NCBI RefSeq assembly: GCF_016595275.2 | Contig: NZ_JAENIQ020000002.1 | Location: 248,001 to 312,000, forward strand | Length of the DNA: 64,000 bases | Direction: 5' to 3' | From: Corynebacterium pygosceleis | GTDB taxonomy: Bacteria; Actinomycetota; Actinomycetes; Mycobacteriales; Mycobacteriaceae | In this document: piece after piece, positions 26,629 through 36,378 of the stretch | How positions within the stretch are numbered: position 1 is the first letter of the stretch | Layout: each line of letters starts with the position of its first letter | The notes under the pieces: generated by a model | What the model was told of the DNA's origin: nothing | What the model saw: the letters and a program-made list of their open reading frames with translations, nothing else | Databases searched by the model: none | Program-made: the position numbers and the translations under genes

Positions 26629-27038
26629 CAGATTTCAGGTTCATCAGCGATGACCAGTGGCGCGAGCGTCTCAACGCCGAGGAGTTCAGGGTTCTGAGGC
26701 GGGCGGGTACCGAGGCTCCGCACACCGGCGAGTACACCGACACGGACACCGAAGGTGTCTATTCCTGCCGTGCCTGTGGCACGGAGCTGTTCCGGTCGAC
26801 GGAGAAGTTCGCCGCCCACTGCGGTTGGCCGGCGTTCTTCTCGCCGCTCGCCGGGGACCGTGTCATCGAAAGGGAGGACACTTCGCTGCCGGGAAGGCCT
26901 CGGGTGGAGGTCCTTTGTGCGGCCTGCGAGTCGCACCTCGGTCACGTCTTCACCGGAGAGGGGTACGACACCCCCACCGACCGCCGCTACTGCATCAACT
27001 CCATCTGCCTGACGCTCGAGGAGAAACCTGTCAGCTGA
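26625..27038 (+). CDS. msrB: Peptide-methionine (R)-S-oxide reductase
   Basis: Repairs methionine-R-sulfoxide in proteins. The protein has 137 residues. Both zinc CxxC pairs are present (CRAC and CAAC), as are the GWPAFFSP block and the catalytic Cys in RRYCINSICL. Its ATG overlaps the aftC stop by four bases, so translation is coupled. A long inverted repeat follows the stop. Confidence 0.96.
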   Translation: MTDFRFISDDQWRERLNAEEFRVLRRAGTEAPHTGEYTDTDTEGVYSCRACGTELFRSTEKFAAHCGWPAFFSPLAGDRVIEREDTSLPGRPRVEVLCAACESHLGHVFTGEGYDTPTDRRYCINSICLTLEEKPVS

Positions 27039-27045
27039 TCCGGAC

Positions 27046-27100
27046 AACACACCCGACGCCCGCCGGTTCCCCTGTGGAACGGACGGGCGTCGGGTGTGTT
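27046..27100. terminator. Bidirectional terminator between msrB and hemQ
   Basis: A perfect 17-base stem (arms 27046-27062 and 27084-27100, core CACCCGACGCCCG) encloses a smaller GTTCC/GGAAC stem. It separates two convergent genes. The U run is short on both sides. Confidence 0.6.
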
Positions 27101-27123
27101 GCCGATCAACCGCGCGGGGATGA

Positions 27124-27825
27124 TCAGGGCAGGACGGAGATGATCTCCTCGACGTCATCGACCCTGCGGCCGGAGAAGAACGGGATCTCCTCACGCACGT
27201 GACGACGTGCCTCCGTGTACCGCATGCGGTACATCAGGTCGACGATCCGGTGCATCTCCGGCGCCTCGAACGCGAGGATCCACTCGTAGTCCCCGAGGGA
27301 GAAGGCCGGCACCGTATTCGCCCGAACATCGGGGAAGTCACGGGCGGCCATACCGTGCTCGACCAGGATCTTCCTGCGCTCGGCGTCATCGAGCAGATAC
27401 CAGTCGTAGGAACGGACGAACGGGTAGACGGAGATCCAGCGACCCGGCTCCTCCCCCATGATGAAACTGGGGAGATGCGACTTGTTGAACTCCGCGGGAC
27501 GGTGCAGCGCGGTCCCCGTCCAGAACGCCTCGGAACAGCGTCCGAGAGTCGTCGTACGGCGGAAATCGTTGTACGCGCGCTGGATGTCCTCGATCTCCTC
27601 CGCGTGCCACCAGATCATCACGTCGGCCTCGGCACGGAGACCGGAGATGTCGTAGATTCCGCGCACCGTGACCGGCCCGTCCTCGAGTCCCCGGAAGAAC
27701 TCACCTGTGTCGGTGATCGCCCGTGAGCGATCTTCCCCGAGTGCTCCCGGAATGATCCGGAAGGTGGCGAACTGGGAGTACTGCTGCATCGAGTTGAGTT
27801 TCTCGAAGTCCTTGCGCTGGGCCAC
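27124..27825 (-). CDS. hemQ: Coproheme decarboxylase HemQ (chlorite dismutase family)
   Basis: Last enzyme of the coproporphyrin-dependent heme pathway, turning coproheme to heme b with peroxide. The protein has 233 residues. Conserved blocks: [33 protein letters not shown], the heme-side [13 protein letters not shown], and [14 protein letters not shown] with the reactive Tyr region. The GTG at 27825 follows AAAGGAG by ten bases. TATGAT at 27928-27923 is a likely -10. Confidence 0.94.
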   Translation of the reverse strand: MAQRKDFEKLNSMQQYSQFATFRIIPGALGEDRSRAITDTGEFFRGLEDGPVTVRGIYDISGLRAEADVMIWWHAEEIEDIQRAYNDFRRTTTLGRCSEAFWTGTALHRPAEFNKSHLPSFIMGEEPGRWISVYPFVRSYDWYLLDDAERRKILVEHGMAARDFPDVRANTVPAFSLGDYEWILAFEAPEMHRIVDLMYRMRYTEARRHVREEIPFFSGRRVDDVEEIISVLP

Positions 27826-28012
27826 GGTGATCGGGCTCCTTTCATGGTGGGGCGACCCCTGTCACGGGGCCACCGGAGGATGTCGTCGACGGCTCTGACC
27901 TCGCCGACCTACACTGCCGTCCATCATAAGTTGGAGCCCCTCCCGCAGGCACGACCACCCCGGTCGGCGCGCCTCCACACCCATCATGTCGTGCGGGGTT
28001 AGGTTGGGAGAC

Positions 28013-28657
28013 GTGACCGAATCCGAAGCCCCCCAGCATCCCGTTTCCGCCGGGACATCGGCCGACGCCGACGCTCCCCAGCTGTTCAACGATGCTGTCG
28101 AGTCGATGCACCGTGCCAGGCTCCGTTCCGAGGTGACCCTGGGCACGATCCGCCCGCCCCAGCGACTCGCCCCGTACAGTCATGCTGTCGGGCTCGAGGT
28201 CGAGCGGCCCGTTGACGGGGAGGGGGAGGTTACCGCGGACAGCGACGGCGACGCCTTCGGCCGTCTGATCCTGCTCCACGACCCCGGTGCGGAGGAGACC
28301 TGGGACGGAAAGATGCGTCTCGTCGCCTACATCCAGGCCGACATGGACGACTCGGTCGCCGGTGACCCGCTGCTCCCCGATGTGGCATGGGACTGGTTGA
28401 AGGAATCCCTCGAGCAGGCCGGGGCAACGCACACGAATCTCGGTGGCACCGTGACCTCCACCGCATCTGTTCGTTTCGGTGACATCGGAGGCCCGCCGCG
28501 GGCGTTTCAGGTCGAGATGCGTGCCTCGTGGACGGCCGTCGACAATGACCTGTCGGGCCATGTCACCGCTTTCGGTGAACTGCTGGGTCATGTCGCCGGG
28601 CTTCCGCCCGAGGGAGTCGTACCGCTCGCGCGGCTGCGCGGTGCCTCCCGTTCCTGA
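28013..28657 (+). CDS. DUF3000 family protein
   Basis: A 214-residue soluble actinobacterial protein of unknown function; relatives (Rv2680 type) lie beside ribonuclease D. GTG 28013 lies seven bases after TAGGTT (28000-28005), fitting a leaderless mRNA. Recognisable text: LFNDAVESMHRARLRSEV, PPQRLAPYSHAVGLEV and LVAYIQADMDDSVAGDPLLPDVAWDWL. No catalytic motif is evident. It stops 14 bases before the convergent ATPase gene. Confidence 0.85.
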   Translation: MTESEAPQHPVSAGTSADADAPQLFNDAVESMHRARLRSEVTLGTIRPPQRLAPYSHAVGLEVERPVDGEGEVTADSDGDAFGRLILLHDPGAEETWDGKMRLVAYIQADMDDSVAGDPLLPDVAWDWLKESLEQAGATHTNLGGTVTSTASVRFGDIGGPPRAFQVEMRASWTAVDNDLSGHVTAFGELLGHVAGLPPEGVVPLARLRGASRS

Positions 28658-28671
28658 TCTGCCGCCCGCGA

Positions 28672-29427
28672 TCAGAAGTACACGGCCACGGGTCGTCCGT
28701 CGACCTCGGTGACCCTCAGGTCGACATCGTAGAGGGAGGCCAGGTTCTCCGTCGTCATCAGTTCCGCCGGGGTGCAATCGTGCACCAGCGAGCCGTTCTT
28801 CATGGCGATGATGCGGTCGGAGTACGCGGCCGCGAAGTTGATGTCGTGGATCACCACCACGACCGTCCGGCCGAGATCCTCGGCCGTCCTGCGCAGAAGT
28901 TTCATCATCGCCAGTGAGTGTTTGATGTCGAGATTGTTCAGTGGCTCATCGAGCAGGATGTATTCGGTCTCCTGGGCGAGAACCATCGCGACGAACGCGC
29001 GTTGACGTTGCCCACCGGACAGTTCATCGAGGCTGCGTTCCGCGAACTCCTCGAGTTCCAGGTATTCCATGGCGCGTTGGATCGCCGCCTCATCGTCCCG
29101 TGTGAGGCGTCCCGCACTGTGGGGGAAACGTCCGAACGCGACGAGTTCCCTCACCGTGAGCCGGACCGCGACCCGGTTGTCCTGCCGCAGCACCGAGAGT
29201 ATCCGCGCGAGTTTCTTCGACGGTGTCGTCGACACGTCGTGTCCGTCCACGCTGACCGATCCACCGTCGGCCCGGATGAGGCGGCTCACGATTCCGAGCA
29301 GGGTCGATTTACCGGCCCCGTTCGGGCCGATGACACTGGTCACTCCCCCTGCGGGGATGTCCACGCTGACGTCGTCGACGACCGTGGCGGAGTCGTATGT
29401 CTTGGTCACACCGGAGATCCGGATCAA
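28672..29427 (-). CDS. Siderophore ABC transporter ATP-binding protein (YclP/FatE-like)
   Basis: Powers iron-siderophore import from the cytosolic side. I chose TTG 29427 (product LIRISGVTKTYDSA), because AAAGAAAGG lies nine bases upstream and the start overlaps the permease stop by four bases; this gives 251 residues. Walker A GPNGAGKST, the signature LSGGQRQRAF, Walker B YILLDEPLNNLD and the H-loop VVIHDINFA are intact. Downstream is the convergent DUF3000 gene. Confidence 0.93.
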   Translation of the reverse strand: MIRISGVTKTYDSATVVDDVSVDIPAGGVTSVIGPNGAGKSTLLGIVSRLIRADGGSVSVDGHDVSTTPSKKLARILSVLRQDNRVAVRLTVRELVAFGRFPHSAGRLTRDDEAAIQRAMEYLELEEFAERSLDELSGGQRQRAFVAMVLAQETEYILLDEPLNNLDIKHSLAMMKLLRRTAEDLGRTVVVVIHDINFAAAYSDRIIAMKNGSLVHDCTPAELMTTENLASLYDVDLRVTEVDGRPVAVYF

Positions 29428-30455
29428 CGGCCCAGGCCTTTCTTTGACAGCAGGAGATAGAGGAACAGCAGGCCGCCGGCGAACTCGATGATCACCGACA
29501 ACGAGGTGTCGAAGGAGAACAGTCTGCCGAGCACCCACTGACCGACGACGAGAAAAACCACACCGAGGGCGGAGGCGACCGGGATGGTCCACCCGTGCCG
29601 GTCGCTCCGGACGAGGAGATACGCGAGGTTGGCCACGAGCAAACCGAAGAACGTGACCGGACCGACGAGGGACGTCGACACACTCACCAGGACGGAACAG
29701 AGAACGAGTGCCGTGATGACCTCACGCCGGTGGTTCACACCCAGGGAGACCGCGGTGTCCCGACCGAGGAGCAGTACGTCAAGTTGCCTGCGGCGGTACA
29801 GGAAGATTCCGACGCACACGACGGTCACCAACCCCGCCCAGGGCAACAGTTTCTTGTCGACCACCGAGAATGTCGCGAAGAAGACGTCCTGCAGCACCTG
29901 GTACTCCCCCGGGTCCAGCATGCGCTGCAGCAGCGCGGACAGGGAACGGAAGAAGACACCGGTGACGATACCGATGAGCAGGAGCAGGTCGATCGAGGTG
30001 CGTCCCCCGGCGAAGACCGTTCCGAACAGCAGGAGCGAGAAACCCACCATGGTGACCGTGTTGACCAGGAACATAGCGGCGGACGGCACCGTCGAGAAGA
30101 ACATGGAGCCAAGCCAGTAGACGATGACCGTCTGGATCAGCAGATAGAGGCTGTCGAAGCCCATCAACGCCGGTGTCAGGATCTTGTTGGCGGTGATGGT
30201 CTGGAACACCACCGTCGATGCCCCGATGGCGACGCCGACGATCACGAGTCCCGCGACCGTCGAGACACGTAGCTTCAGCGCGAACTTCCAGGCCGAGGGA
30301 AGATCCCAGGTCAGGAAGAAGGCGACGCCGAGTACGGCGAGGAGGGTCAGGCCGACGACGAGCAGTCTGCGGAAGTGGTCCGCCCTGCGCCGTCTGGCGT
30401 ACTGCTCCCCGGCGATGGACGGGGGGTTCGGGACCGTGGTTTCAGCTGCGGACAC
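29424..30455 (-). CDS. Siderophore ABC transporter permease (YclO/FatC-like)
   Basis: FecCD-family permease of 343 residues. GTG 30455 has GGAGGA six bases upstream and starts 14 bases inside the first permease gene. About nine membrane segments are seen, and the cytoplasmic coupling region LLLGRDTAVSLGVNHRREV contacts the ATPase. The longer frame to 30506 is unsupported. It pairs with the neighbouring permease as a heterodimer. Confidence 0.92.
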   Translation of the reverse strand: MSAAETTVPNPPSIAGEQYARRRRADHFRRLLVVGLTLLAVLGVAFFLTWDLPSAWKFALKLRVSTVAGLVIVGVAIGASTVVFQTITANKILTPALMGFDSLYLLIQTVIVYWLGSMFFSTVPSAAMFLVNTVTMVGFSLLLFGTVFAGGRTSIDLLLLIGIVTGVFFRSLSALLQRMLDPGEYQVLQDVFFATFSVVDKKLLPWAGLVTVVCVGIFLYRRRQLDVLLLGRDTAVSLGVNHRREVITALVLCSVLVSVSTSLVGPVTFFGLLVANLAYLLVRSDRHGWTIPVASALGVVFLVVGQWVLGRLFSFDTSLSVIIEFAGGLLFLYLLLSKKGLGR

Positions 30456-31383
30456 GGGAATTCCTCCGGTACAGGATCGCCAGGAAGATGGCTGCACCGA
30501 TGACACCCATGACGGTGCCGACGGGCATTTCGTAGGGGAAGCGGATCGTCCGGCCGAGGATGTCGCAGACCATGCACATCATGGCGCCGATGAGGGCGAC
30601 CCAGGGGAGGGAACGCCTCGTGTTGTCCCCCATCACGGCACTCACCAGGTTCGGTACGACGAGTCCCAGGAACGGGATCGCGCCGACGACGGTGACCGTC
30701 ACCGCGGAGACGACCGCGACGACAGCCAGACCGAAGGTCTCCACCGCGCGGGCGTTGATGCCGGCGTTGACGGCGTAGGAGTGACCGAGGCCGAGGATCG
30801 TGAATCTGTCGGCGGCCACATAGCTGACGATGACCAGGATCCCGATGATCCACAGCAGTTCGTAGCGGCCCCGGAGCACGCCCGCGTAGCTGCCCAGCTG
30901 CCAGGAGCCGAGGGACTGGAGCAGCCCGTAGTTGTAGGCGATGAAGGTGGCCACCGCCCCGATGACGCTGCCGAGCATGATGCCCACCAGCGGGACGGTG
31001 AACAGGCCGGGATTCGGGATCCGCCGGATGGCCGCGAGAAACAGAGCTGTTCCGGCGAGAGCCGTCAACGACGCGGCCGCCATCTTCCACCCGATCGGAG
31101 CGGACGGGAAGAAGAGGGTGACCAGGAGCAGTCCGAGTGCCGCCGACTCCGTCGTGCCGACCGTCGACGGTTCGACGAACCGGTTGCGGGCCAGCAACTG
31201 CATGAGCAGCCCGGCCACGGCGATGGTCGCGCCAGAGAGCACGATGGCGACGGTCCGCGGAATCCGCGAGACGACCATGATCCGCCAGTCCGAGTCGGCG
31301 ACGCCCACCAGCAGACTGACGGCGGACAGGGCCGCCAGTGTCAGTACCGCTGGAAGCAGCAGCGTCGTTGAGTTGAATCTCAT
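30442..31383 (-). CDS. Siderophore ABC transporter permease (YclN/FatD-like)
   Basis: FecCD-family permease of 313 residues with about nine membrane segments. Family phrases: RIPRTVAIVLSGATIAVAGLLMQ, NRFVEPSTVGTTESAALG and GAIPFLGLVVPNLVSAVMGDNTRR. ATG 31383 is ten bases after the binding-protein stop. With the second permease it forms the channel. Confidence 0.93.
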   Translation of the reverse strand: MRFNSTTLLLPAVLTLAALSAVSLLVGVADSDWRIMVVSRIPRTVAIVLSGATIAVAGLLMQLLARNRFVEPSTVGTTESAALGLLLVTLFFPSAPIGWKMAAASLTALAGTALFLAAIRRIPNPGLFTVPLVGIMLGSVIGAVATFIAYNYGLLQSLGSWQLGSYAGVLRGRYELLWIIGILVIVSYVAADRFTILGLGHSYAVNAGINARAVETFGLAVVAVVSAVTVTVVGAIPFLGLVVPNLVSAVMGDNTRRSLPWVALIGAMMCMVCDILGRTIRFPYEMPVGTVMGVIGAAIFLAILYRRNSRVRS

Positions 31384-31393
31384 TTGCGTCGGG

Positions 31394-32410
31394 TCAGCCC
31401 TTGTAAGCGGAGCCGGCGGCGTCGATCATCTTGGACATCGTCGTGAGCCCGCCGACGACGAGGTACCAGTCGGCGGAGTTCAGGTAGACGATGTTGCCGT
31501 TCTTGGCGGCCTTCGTGTTGTTGATCAGTTCGTTGTCGAGGGTCGCCTCCGCGGTGCTTCCGTCACGTCCGATCGCCGCGTCCCGGTCGACGACGAACAG
31601 GTAGTCGGGATCGGCGTCGGCCACGAATTCGAAGCTGACGGGATCACCGTGCGGCCCGGCTTCGTCCACCTTCGCCGCGGGCTTGTATCCGAGATCGAAG
31701 ACCACGCCGAAACGCGATTCCTCGGAGTAGGTGGACAGTTCCCCGCCGTTGGTCATGATGACGAGGGCGGTCGGATCTCCGGCGGAGATCTTCTCCTTGT
31801 ACCCGTCCGCCTTCTTCTCGAGCTCCTCGCCCTTCTCCTCGGCCCTGTCACCGGCACCGAACGCGGCACCGACCATCTTGGCGGATTCGGCGTTGGACTC
31901 GAGGTAGTCGTCGTACTCGACCGTGACATCGATGGTGGGGGCGATCTCGGACATCTGCTCATAGGTTCCGGCCGAGCGCCCACCGACGACGATCAGGTCC
32001 GGTTCGAGGGAGGCGATGGCCTCGTAGTCGGGCTCACGGAAGGAACCGATGTTCTGCTTGTCCTGGAACCCCTCGAGGATGTCCGGATCGGCTCCGCCGG
32101 AGGCGACACCGACGACACGGTCGCCGTAGCCGAGTGAGACCAGGTAGTCGAGTCCCGAGTAGTTCATGACGACGATCTTCTGCGGCTCAGCGGTGATCTC
32201 GGTCTCCCCCTGGCGGTGTTCGACCGTGAGCGGGTAACTTGCGGTGACCTTGCCGTCGTCCGTGCTGTCGGCGCCTGAGGAAGCGGCGCCGGAGACGGCG
32301 CTGGATGCGGTGGCGGTCGCGTCCTCCGCGGCGTCTTCCGCGGAGGAACAGCCCGCCAGTGCGAGAGCTGCGACGGCCGCCACAGCGGTGACACGGGTCC
32401 TGATGGTCAT
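31394..32410 (-). CDS. Siderophore-binding lipoprotein (YclQ/CeuE-like)
   Basis: Captures an iron-siderophore outside the membrane. ATG 32410 with AAAAGGA upstream gives 338 residues with lipobox ALAGC (Cys 21). After a low-complexity Ser/Ala linker come the FepB-like blocks QKIVVMNYSGLDYLVSLGYG, IASLEPDLIVVGGRSAGTYE and NGNIVYLNSADWYLVVGG. The best resemblance is to petrobactin/catecholate binders, but the ligand is not certain. First gene of a four-gene operon; its leader of about 200 bases carries a DtxR-box-like site. Confidence 0.92.
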   Translation of the reverse strand: MTIRTRVTAVAAVAALALAGCSSAEDAAEDATATASSAVSGAASSGADSTDDGKVTASYPLTVEHRQGETEITAEPQKIVVMNYSGLDYLVSLGYGDRVVGVASGGADPDILEGFQDKQNIGSFREPDYEAIASLEPDLIVVGGRSAGTYEQMSEIAPTIDVTVEYDDYLESNAESAKMVGAAFGAGDRAEEKGEELEKKADGYKEKISAGDPTALVIMTNGGELSTYSEESRFGVVFDLGYKPAAKVDEAGPHGDPVSFEFVADADPDYLFVVDRDAAIGRDGSTAEATLDNELINNTKAAKNGNIVYLNSADWYLVVGGLTTMSKMIDAAGSAYKG

Positions 32411-32609
32411 GTTTTTCCTTTTCTTTCGGCGAAACTTGTGGGCCGGGCCGCCCTTCTCGCGTACTCTGATGTCACCGGTTCCAACCGGGAGACACACATC
32501 CCTCGGGCGCGCCCATACGTGTGCCGAACACGGACAGGGGGCCTCGGAAGTCCGGAGAAGGATTGTCCGAACTGTCGGAGAGGCATCAACCTATTTGTGG
32601 ACGGCGGTG

Positions 32610-32628
32610 CCAGGATAGCCCAGCCTCC
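32610..32628 (-). promoter_or_regulatory. Candidate DtxR operator overlapping a -10 element
   Basis: The core AGGATAGCCCAGCCT (32612-32626) matches 12 of 15 central bases of the DtxR consensus TTAGGTTAGCCTAACCTAA; the outer TT/AA are not conserved. The minus strand reads TATCCT inside the site, a possible -10 for the siderophore operon, so bound DtxR would block RNA polymerase. The dtxR gene itself is at 53051. Confidence 0.5.
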
Positions 32629-32773
32629 CCTTCCCGGACCACCGCGCGTTCACCGTTTCACCGCCCCCACCCCCGATCGTTCATGTTTCTGAACTGCACA
32701 TAAACAAAAACTGAACATTCTGTTCCATGTCAGGTCCGGAACCTGAGCCCGCCATGAAAGACCGGCATCGCAC

Positions 32774-32787
32774 TAGACTCGGATCTC
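32774..32787 (+). promoter_or_regulatory. rnd -10 element, leaderless type
   Basis: TAGACT (32774-32779) lies eight bases before the rnd ATG and there is no ribosome-binding site between them. Confidence 0.4.
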
Positions 32788-33993
32788 ATGGCAGTACCGC
32801 TGACATCACCGACCGGAGGCACTCCGGTACTCATCGACAGTGTGCGGGGGTTCAGCGCTGCAGCGTCCGCCCTCGCCGCCGGGCGTGGTCCCGTCGCCGT
32901 GGACACCGAGAGGGCATCCGGTTACCGGTACGACGAACGCGCGTTCCTCATCCAGCTCCGACGGCGGGACACCGGAACCCTGCTGCTCGATCCAGAGGGA
33001 AGACACGATGAAATCCGGGAGGCCCTCGCCCCGGTCCTGAATGACATGACCTGGGTCATCCACGCCGCCCCCAGCGATCTGCCCTGCCTCGGTCAACTGG
33101 GACTGTATCCCGCGGATCTCTTCGACACTGAACTCGCGGGCAGGATCGCGGGGATGGAACGCGTCAATCTGGCGGCCATGGTCGAGGATGTTCTCGGGTA
33201 CAGCCTCTCGAAGGGGCACGGCCGGGAGGACTGGTCGACACGTCCCCTGCCGGTCGACTGGCTCAACTACGCGGCACTCGACGTCGAACTGCTGAATGAA
33301 CTCGCCGAGGCGATGGCGGAGATCCTCGACGCCGGGGGAAAACTCGACTGGGCCGTACAGGAGTTCCACCACATCCGGAGAGTCCACGGCCCTCGGGCGA
33401 CCCCGGCTCCATCGACGTGGACCGGCGCTAAGGGGATCAACGGACTGACCCGACCGGAGCAGCGTGCGGTGGCGCGCGAGCTGTGGATGGAAAGGGACCG
33501 GATCGCCCGTCAACGTGATTGTGCCGTGCACCGTGTCCTGAAGACGAGAACCATGATCGAGATCGCGCGACGGTTACCCGATTCATCCCGGGAACTCGCC
33601 ACCATCAGCGGATTCCCCGGTCGCGATGAGCGGGCACGGGCGAGGTGGATGTCGGTCGTCGACAAAGCACGGCGCAGTCCCCGTTCCTCGTGGCCGACGG
33701 TTCCCCGGAACGGCGCGGAACATGTTCCCGGAAGGTCGGCACTCTCCTCCTACCCGGAGGTCAAGGCATCGCTGTCCCGGGTGCGTGACGCTCTCACGGA
33801 GGTCTCCGTCGATGTCCGGGTTCCGGTGGAGAACATCCTCGCCCCCGCCACTCTCCGCTCGGTTGTCTGGAACACGGTGGAGAAAGGACGTATCCGGTCG
33901 GTGGGTGACCTGATAGGCCACCTGGAAAACTGTGGGGCACGGAGCTGGCAGATCGGGCTCAGCCTCCCCGTACTGAGCCGGGAACTCCTCTGA
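32788..33993 (+). CDS. rnd: Ribonuclease D-like 3'-5' exonuclease with HRDC domains
   Basis: DEDDy exonuclease expected to trim structured RNAs such as tRNA precursors. The protein has 401 residues. Exo I is VAVDTERASGYRY, Exo II WVIHAAPSDLPCLG, Exo III LNYAALDVELL with the Tyr/Asp pair. HRDC-like helical domains follow from about residue 215 (LTRPEQRAVARELWMERDRIAR). It is followed by the convergent dxs, as in mycobacteria, but is here separated from DUF3000 by the siderophore operon. Confidence 0.93.
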   Translation: MAVPLTSPTGGTPVLIDSVRGFSAAASALAAGRGPVAVDTERASGYRYDERAFLIQLRRRDTGTLLLDPEGRHDEIREALAPVLNDMTWVIHAAPSDLPCLGQLGLYPADLFDTELAGRIAGMERVNLAAMVEDVLGYSLSKGHGREDWSTRPLPVDWLNYAALDVELLNELAEAMAEILDAGGKLDWAVQEFHHIRRVHGPRATPAPSTWTGAKGINGLTRPEQRAVARELWMERDRIARQRDCAVHRVLKTRTMIEIARRLPDSSRELATISGFPGRDERARARWMSVVDKARRSPRSSWPTVPRNGAEHVPGRSALSSYPEVKASLSRVRDALTEVSVDVRVPVENILAPATLRSVVWNTVEKGRIRSVGDLIGHLENCGARSWQIGLSLPVLSRELL

Positions 33994-34056
33994 TCCTTCT
34001 GTCACCGTCGCCCGGTGGAGCCCGCCGGAACCGGGGCCGGGCACCCGTGCCGCCCC

Positions 34057-36033
34057 TCAGCTGTGCCCGGTGGGGTTCTCCGCGTCGTACCCGAATCCGA
34101 TCGTCCGTAGCCACGAGTCGATCTGCTCCGTGACACCGTCGGCGTCGAGGCCGAGTTCCCCGAGAATCTCTCCACGGGAGGCATGGTCCAGGAATCTCTC
34201 GGGGACCGCCAGCTGCCGCAGGGGGGTATCGATCTCACTGGCGTTGAGTGCCTCGGCGATCAGGGATCCGACCCCTCCGTGGATGACCCCGTCCTCGAGC
34301 GTGACGACGAGGTCATGGTCGGCCGCGAGTGCCGGTACGGACGGGGCGACCGGAACGACCCACTTCGGGTCGATGACGGTCGTGTCCACGCCGCGCTCCC
34401 GCAGCCTGGTCGCGGCTTCCACGGCGGTGTGCGCCATCGCCCCCACGGAGACGATGAGCACCGAGGGTGCCGCAGATGGCCCGTCATCATCCACGAGGGG
34501 TGCATCCCCGTCGCTCTCCGGGTCGGCGACGCAGTCCGAGTAGACGAGGACGTCCACACCGTCCCCGAGGGTGAAGGCCTCCGGGAGATCGTCGGGAAGT
34601 GATCCCTTCGGGAAACGCACGACACTCGGGCCGTCGTCGATCTCCGTGGCCTCCCGCAGAAGTTCCGTCAGACGCTGACCGTCCCTGGGGGCGGAAACCC
34701 GGATACCGGGGATGATCCCGGTGACGACCAGATCCCACACACCGTTGTGACTCGCCCCGTCCGAACCCGTCACGCCCGCCCTGTCGAGGACCAGGGTGAC
34801 CGGCAGACCGAGGAGCGCCACATCCATGAGGAGCTGGTCGAAGGCCCGGTTGAGGAACGTGGAGTACACCGCGACGACCGGATGCAGCCCCCCGAGTGCG
34901 AGTCCTGCCGCCGAGGTGAGCGCATGCTGTTCGGCGATACCGACGTCGAAGAACCGTTCCGGGTGGACCTCACCGAATCTCGCGAGCCCCGTCGGACCCG
35001 CCATCGCCGCGGTGATCGCGACGATGTCCTCGCGCTCGGAGCCGAGCTCAACCAGCTCCGACGAGAACAGACCGGTCCAACCGGGTGCGGACACCCCGAC
35101 GGCCTCCCCCGTCAGTGGATCGATGACACCGGTCGAGTGCATCAGATCGGCGACGTTGTTCTCCGCCGGGGCGTAGCCACGCCCCTTCTCCGTCACGCAG
35201 TGCACGATGATCGGCCCCTGGTGTTCGCGTGCGTAGCGGAAGGCGTTCTCGAGACTTCCCAGGTCATGACCGTCCACCGGGCCGATGTACTTCATCCCCA
35301 GCTCAGGGAACATCTCGCTCGGTATGACCGAGTGTCTGACACCTTCCTTGACCGCGCGGAGCGCCTCGAAGGTGCGGCGTCCCACCCAGCCCATGGAATT
35401 GAGGGTGGTCTTCCCCTGCTCCATCACCCGGTCGTAGAAGGGCTGCATCCGCAGGGAGGCGAGGTTCTCCGCGAGCCCGCCGATGGTCGGTGAGTAGCTC
35501 CGACCGTTGTCGTTGACGACGATCACGACCCGGCGGTCACGACCGGCGGCGATGTTGTTGAGTGCCTCCCAGCACATGCCACCGGTCAGGGCTCCGTCGC
35601 CGACGACCGCCACGACCGTACGATCCGTCTGCCCGGTGATCCCGAAAGCCTTCGCGAGTCCGTCCGCGTAGCTCAACGACGCTGACGCATGGGATGACTC
35701 GGTCCAGTCATGGTCGCTCTCACTCCGACTGGTGTACCCGGAGAGCCCGCCCCTCTGGCGCAGGGAATCGAACCGTCCGGCCCTCCCCGTGAGGATCTTG
35801 TGCACGTAGGACTGGTGACTGGTGTCGAAGATGACCGGGTCATTCGGCGAATCGAAGACCCGGTGCAGCGCGATCGTCAGCTCGATGACACCGAGATTCG
35901 GGCCGAGGTGCCCCCCGGTCGCGGAGACCTTCTCCACGAGGAAGTCGCGAATTTCCCCCGTGAGCGCCTCCAGCTCGGTATCGGTGAGGGCACGGAGGTC
36001 AGCGGGAGTGTGGATGCGGTTGAGGATCTCCAT
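34057..36033 (-). CDS. dxs: 1-deoxy-D-xylulose-5-phosphate synthase
   Basis: First enzyme of the MEP isoprenoid pathway: pyruvate plus glyceraldehyde 3-phosphate, thiamine diphosphate dependent. The protein has 658 residues, full length. [20 protein letters not shown] and [15 protein letters not shown] at the N-terminus, the ThDP motif [18 protein letters not shown]...[13 protein letters not shown] in two parts, and the transketolase-like [17 protein letters not shown] are intact. The ribosome-binding site is poor (AAAAGG is 17 bases off). It feeds decaprenyl phosphate, used by AftC and PIM synthesis. Confidence 0.97.
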   Translation of the reverse strand: MEILNRIHTPADLRALTDTELEALTGEIRDFLVEKVSATGGHLGPNLGVIELTIALHRVFDSPNDPVIFDTSHQSYVHKILTGRAGRFDSLRQRGGLSGYTSRSESDHDWTESSHASASLSYADGLAKAFGITGQTDRTVVAVVGDGALTGGMCWEALNNIAAGRDRRVVIVVNDNGRSYSPTIGGLAENLASLRMQPFYDRVMEQGKTTLNSMGWVGRRTFEALRAVKEGVRHSVIPSEMFPELGMKYIGPVDGHDLGSLENAFRYAREHQGPIIVHCVTEKGRGYAPAENNVADLMHSTGVIDPLTGEAVGVSAPGWTGLFSSELVELGSEREDIVAITAAMAGPTGLARFGEVHPERFFDVGIAEQHALTSAAGLALGGLHPVVAVYSTFLNRAFDQLLMDVALLGLPVTLVLDRAGVTGSDGASHNGVWDLVVTGIIPGIRVSAPRDGQRLTELLREATEIDDGPSVVRFPKGSLPDDLPEAFTLGDGVDVLVYSDCVADPESDGDAPLVDDDGPSAAPSVLIVSVGAMAHTAVEAATRLRERGVDTTVIDPKWVVPVAPSVPALAADHDLVVTLEDGVIHGGVGSLIAEALNASEIDTPLRQLAVPERFLDHASRGEILGELGLDADGVTEQIDSWLRTIGFGYDAENPTGHS

Positions 36034-36378
36034 TGGCGTGAGTCAGACACCTTTTCTTTCATCGGGTTCCTCCGGTGGGTGGCCGGGAGCCCTGGTCGGG
36101 TGCGCCGTTCGGCTGGGAACGGCCTGATGGATCGTTGTGTTCGGCGACAGCTGGGCCGGTGCCCCGGGCGGGCGCCGGTGTCCGCCCCGGATCTCGGTGC
36201 ACACGGTGCGCCACTCGGTTCCGTCCGGACCTTTCGGGTCGTTCGGGCACTGACGCCGGGAACCGCACGGGACGACCCGGGTGCGGGTGTTCCGACAATC
36301 CTACCCCGTGCCCGTTTACCGCTGCCAGCAGGGACGGGGATCACGGGGGCGTCACCGGGGACCGTGACGGTGACACCG
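36034..36378. other. Gap between dxs and the RNA methyltransferase
   Basis: No gene seen. TAGGAT on the minus strand near 36302-36297 could be a dxs -10 with a leader of about 255 bases. The rest is GC-rich with no clear repeat. Confidence 0.35.

Larger units (their letters stand above)
32411..32787. other. Divergent regulatory region between the siderophore operon and rnd
   Basis: Holds the long siderophore-operon leader, the DtxR-box-like site at 32610-32628, and the rnd -10. No gene seen. It is richer in A/T (about 32690-32720) than the neighbouring sequence. Confidence 0.5.

Noticed and set aside
27996..28014. DtxR box before the DUF3000 gene (GGTTAGGTTGGG)
   Set aside because: Only the left half matches; the right half is absent and the match is better explained as the TAGGTT -10 element.
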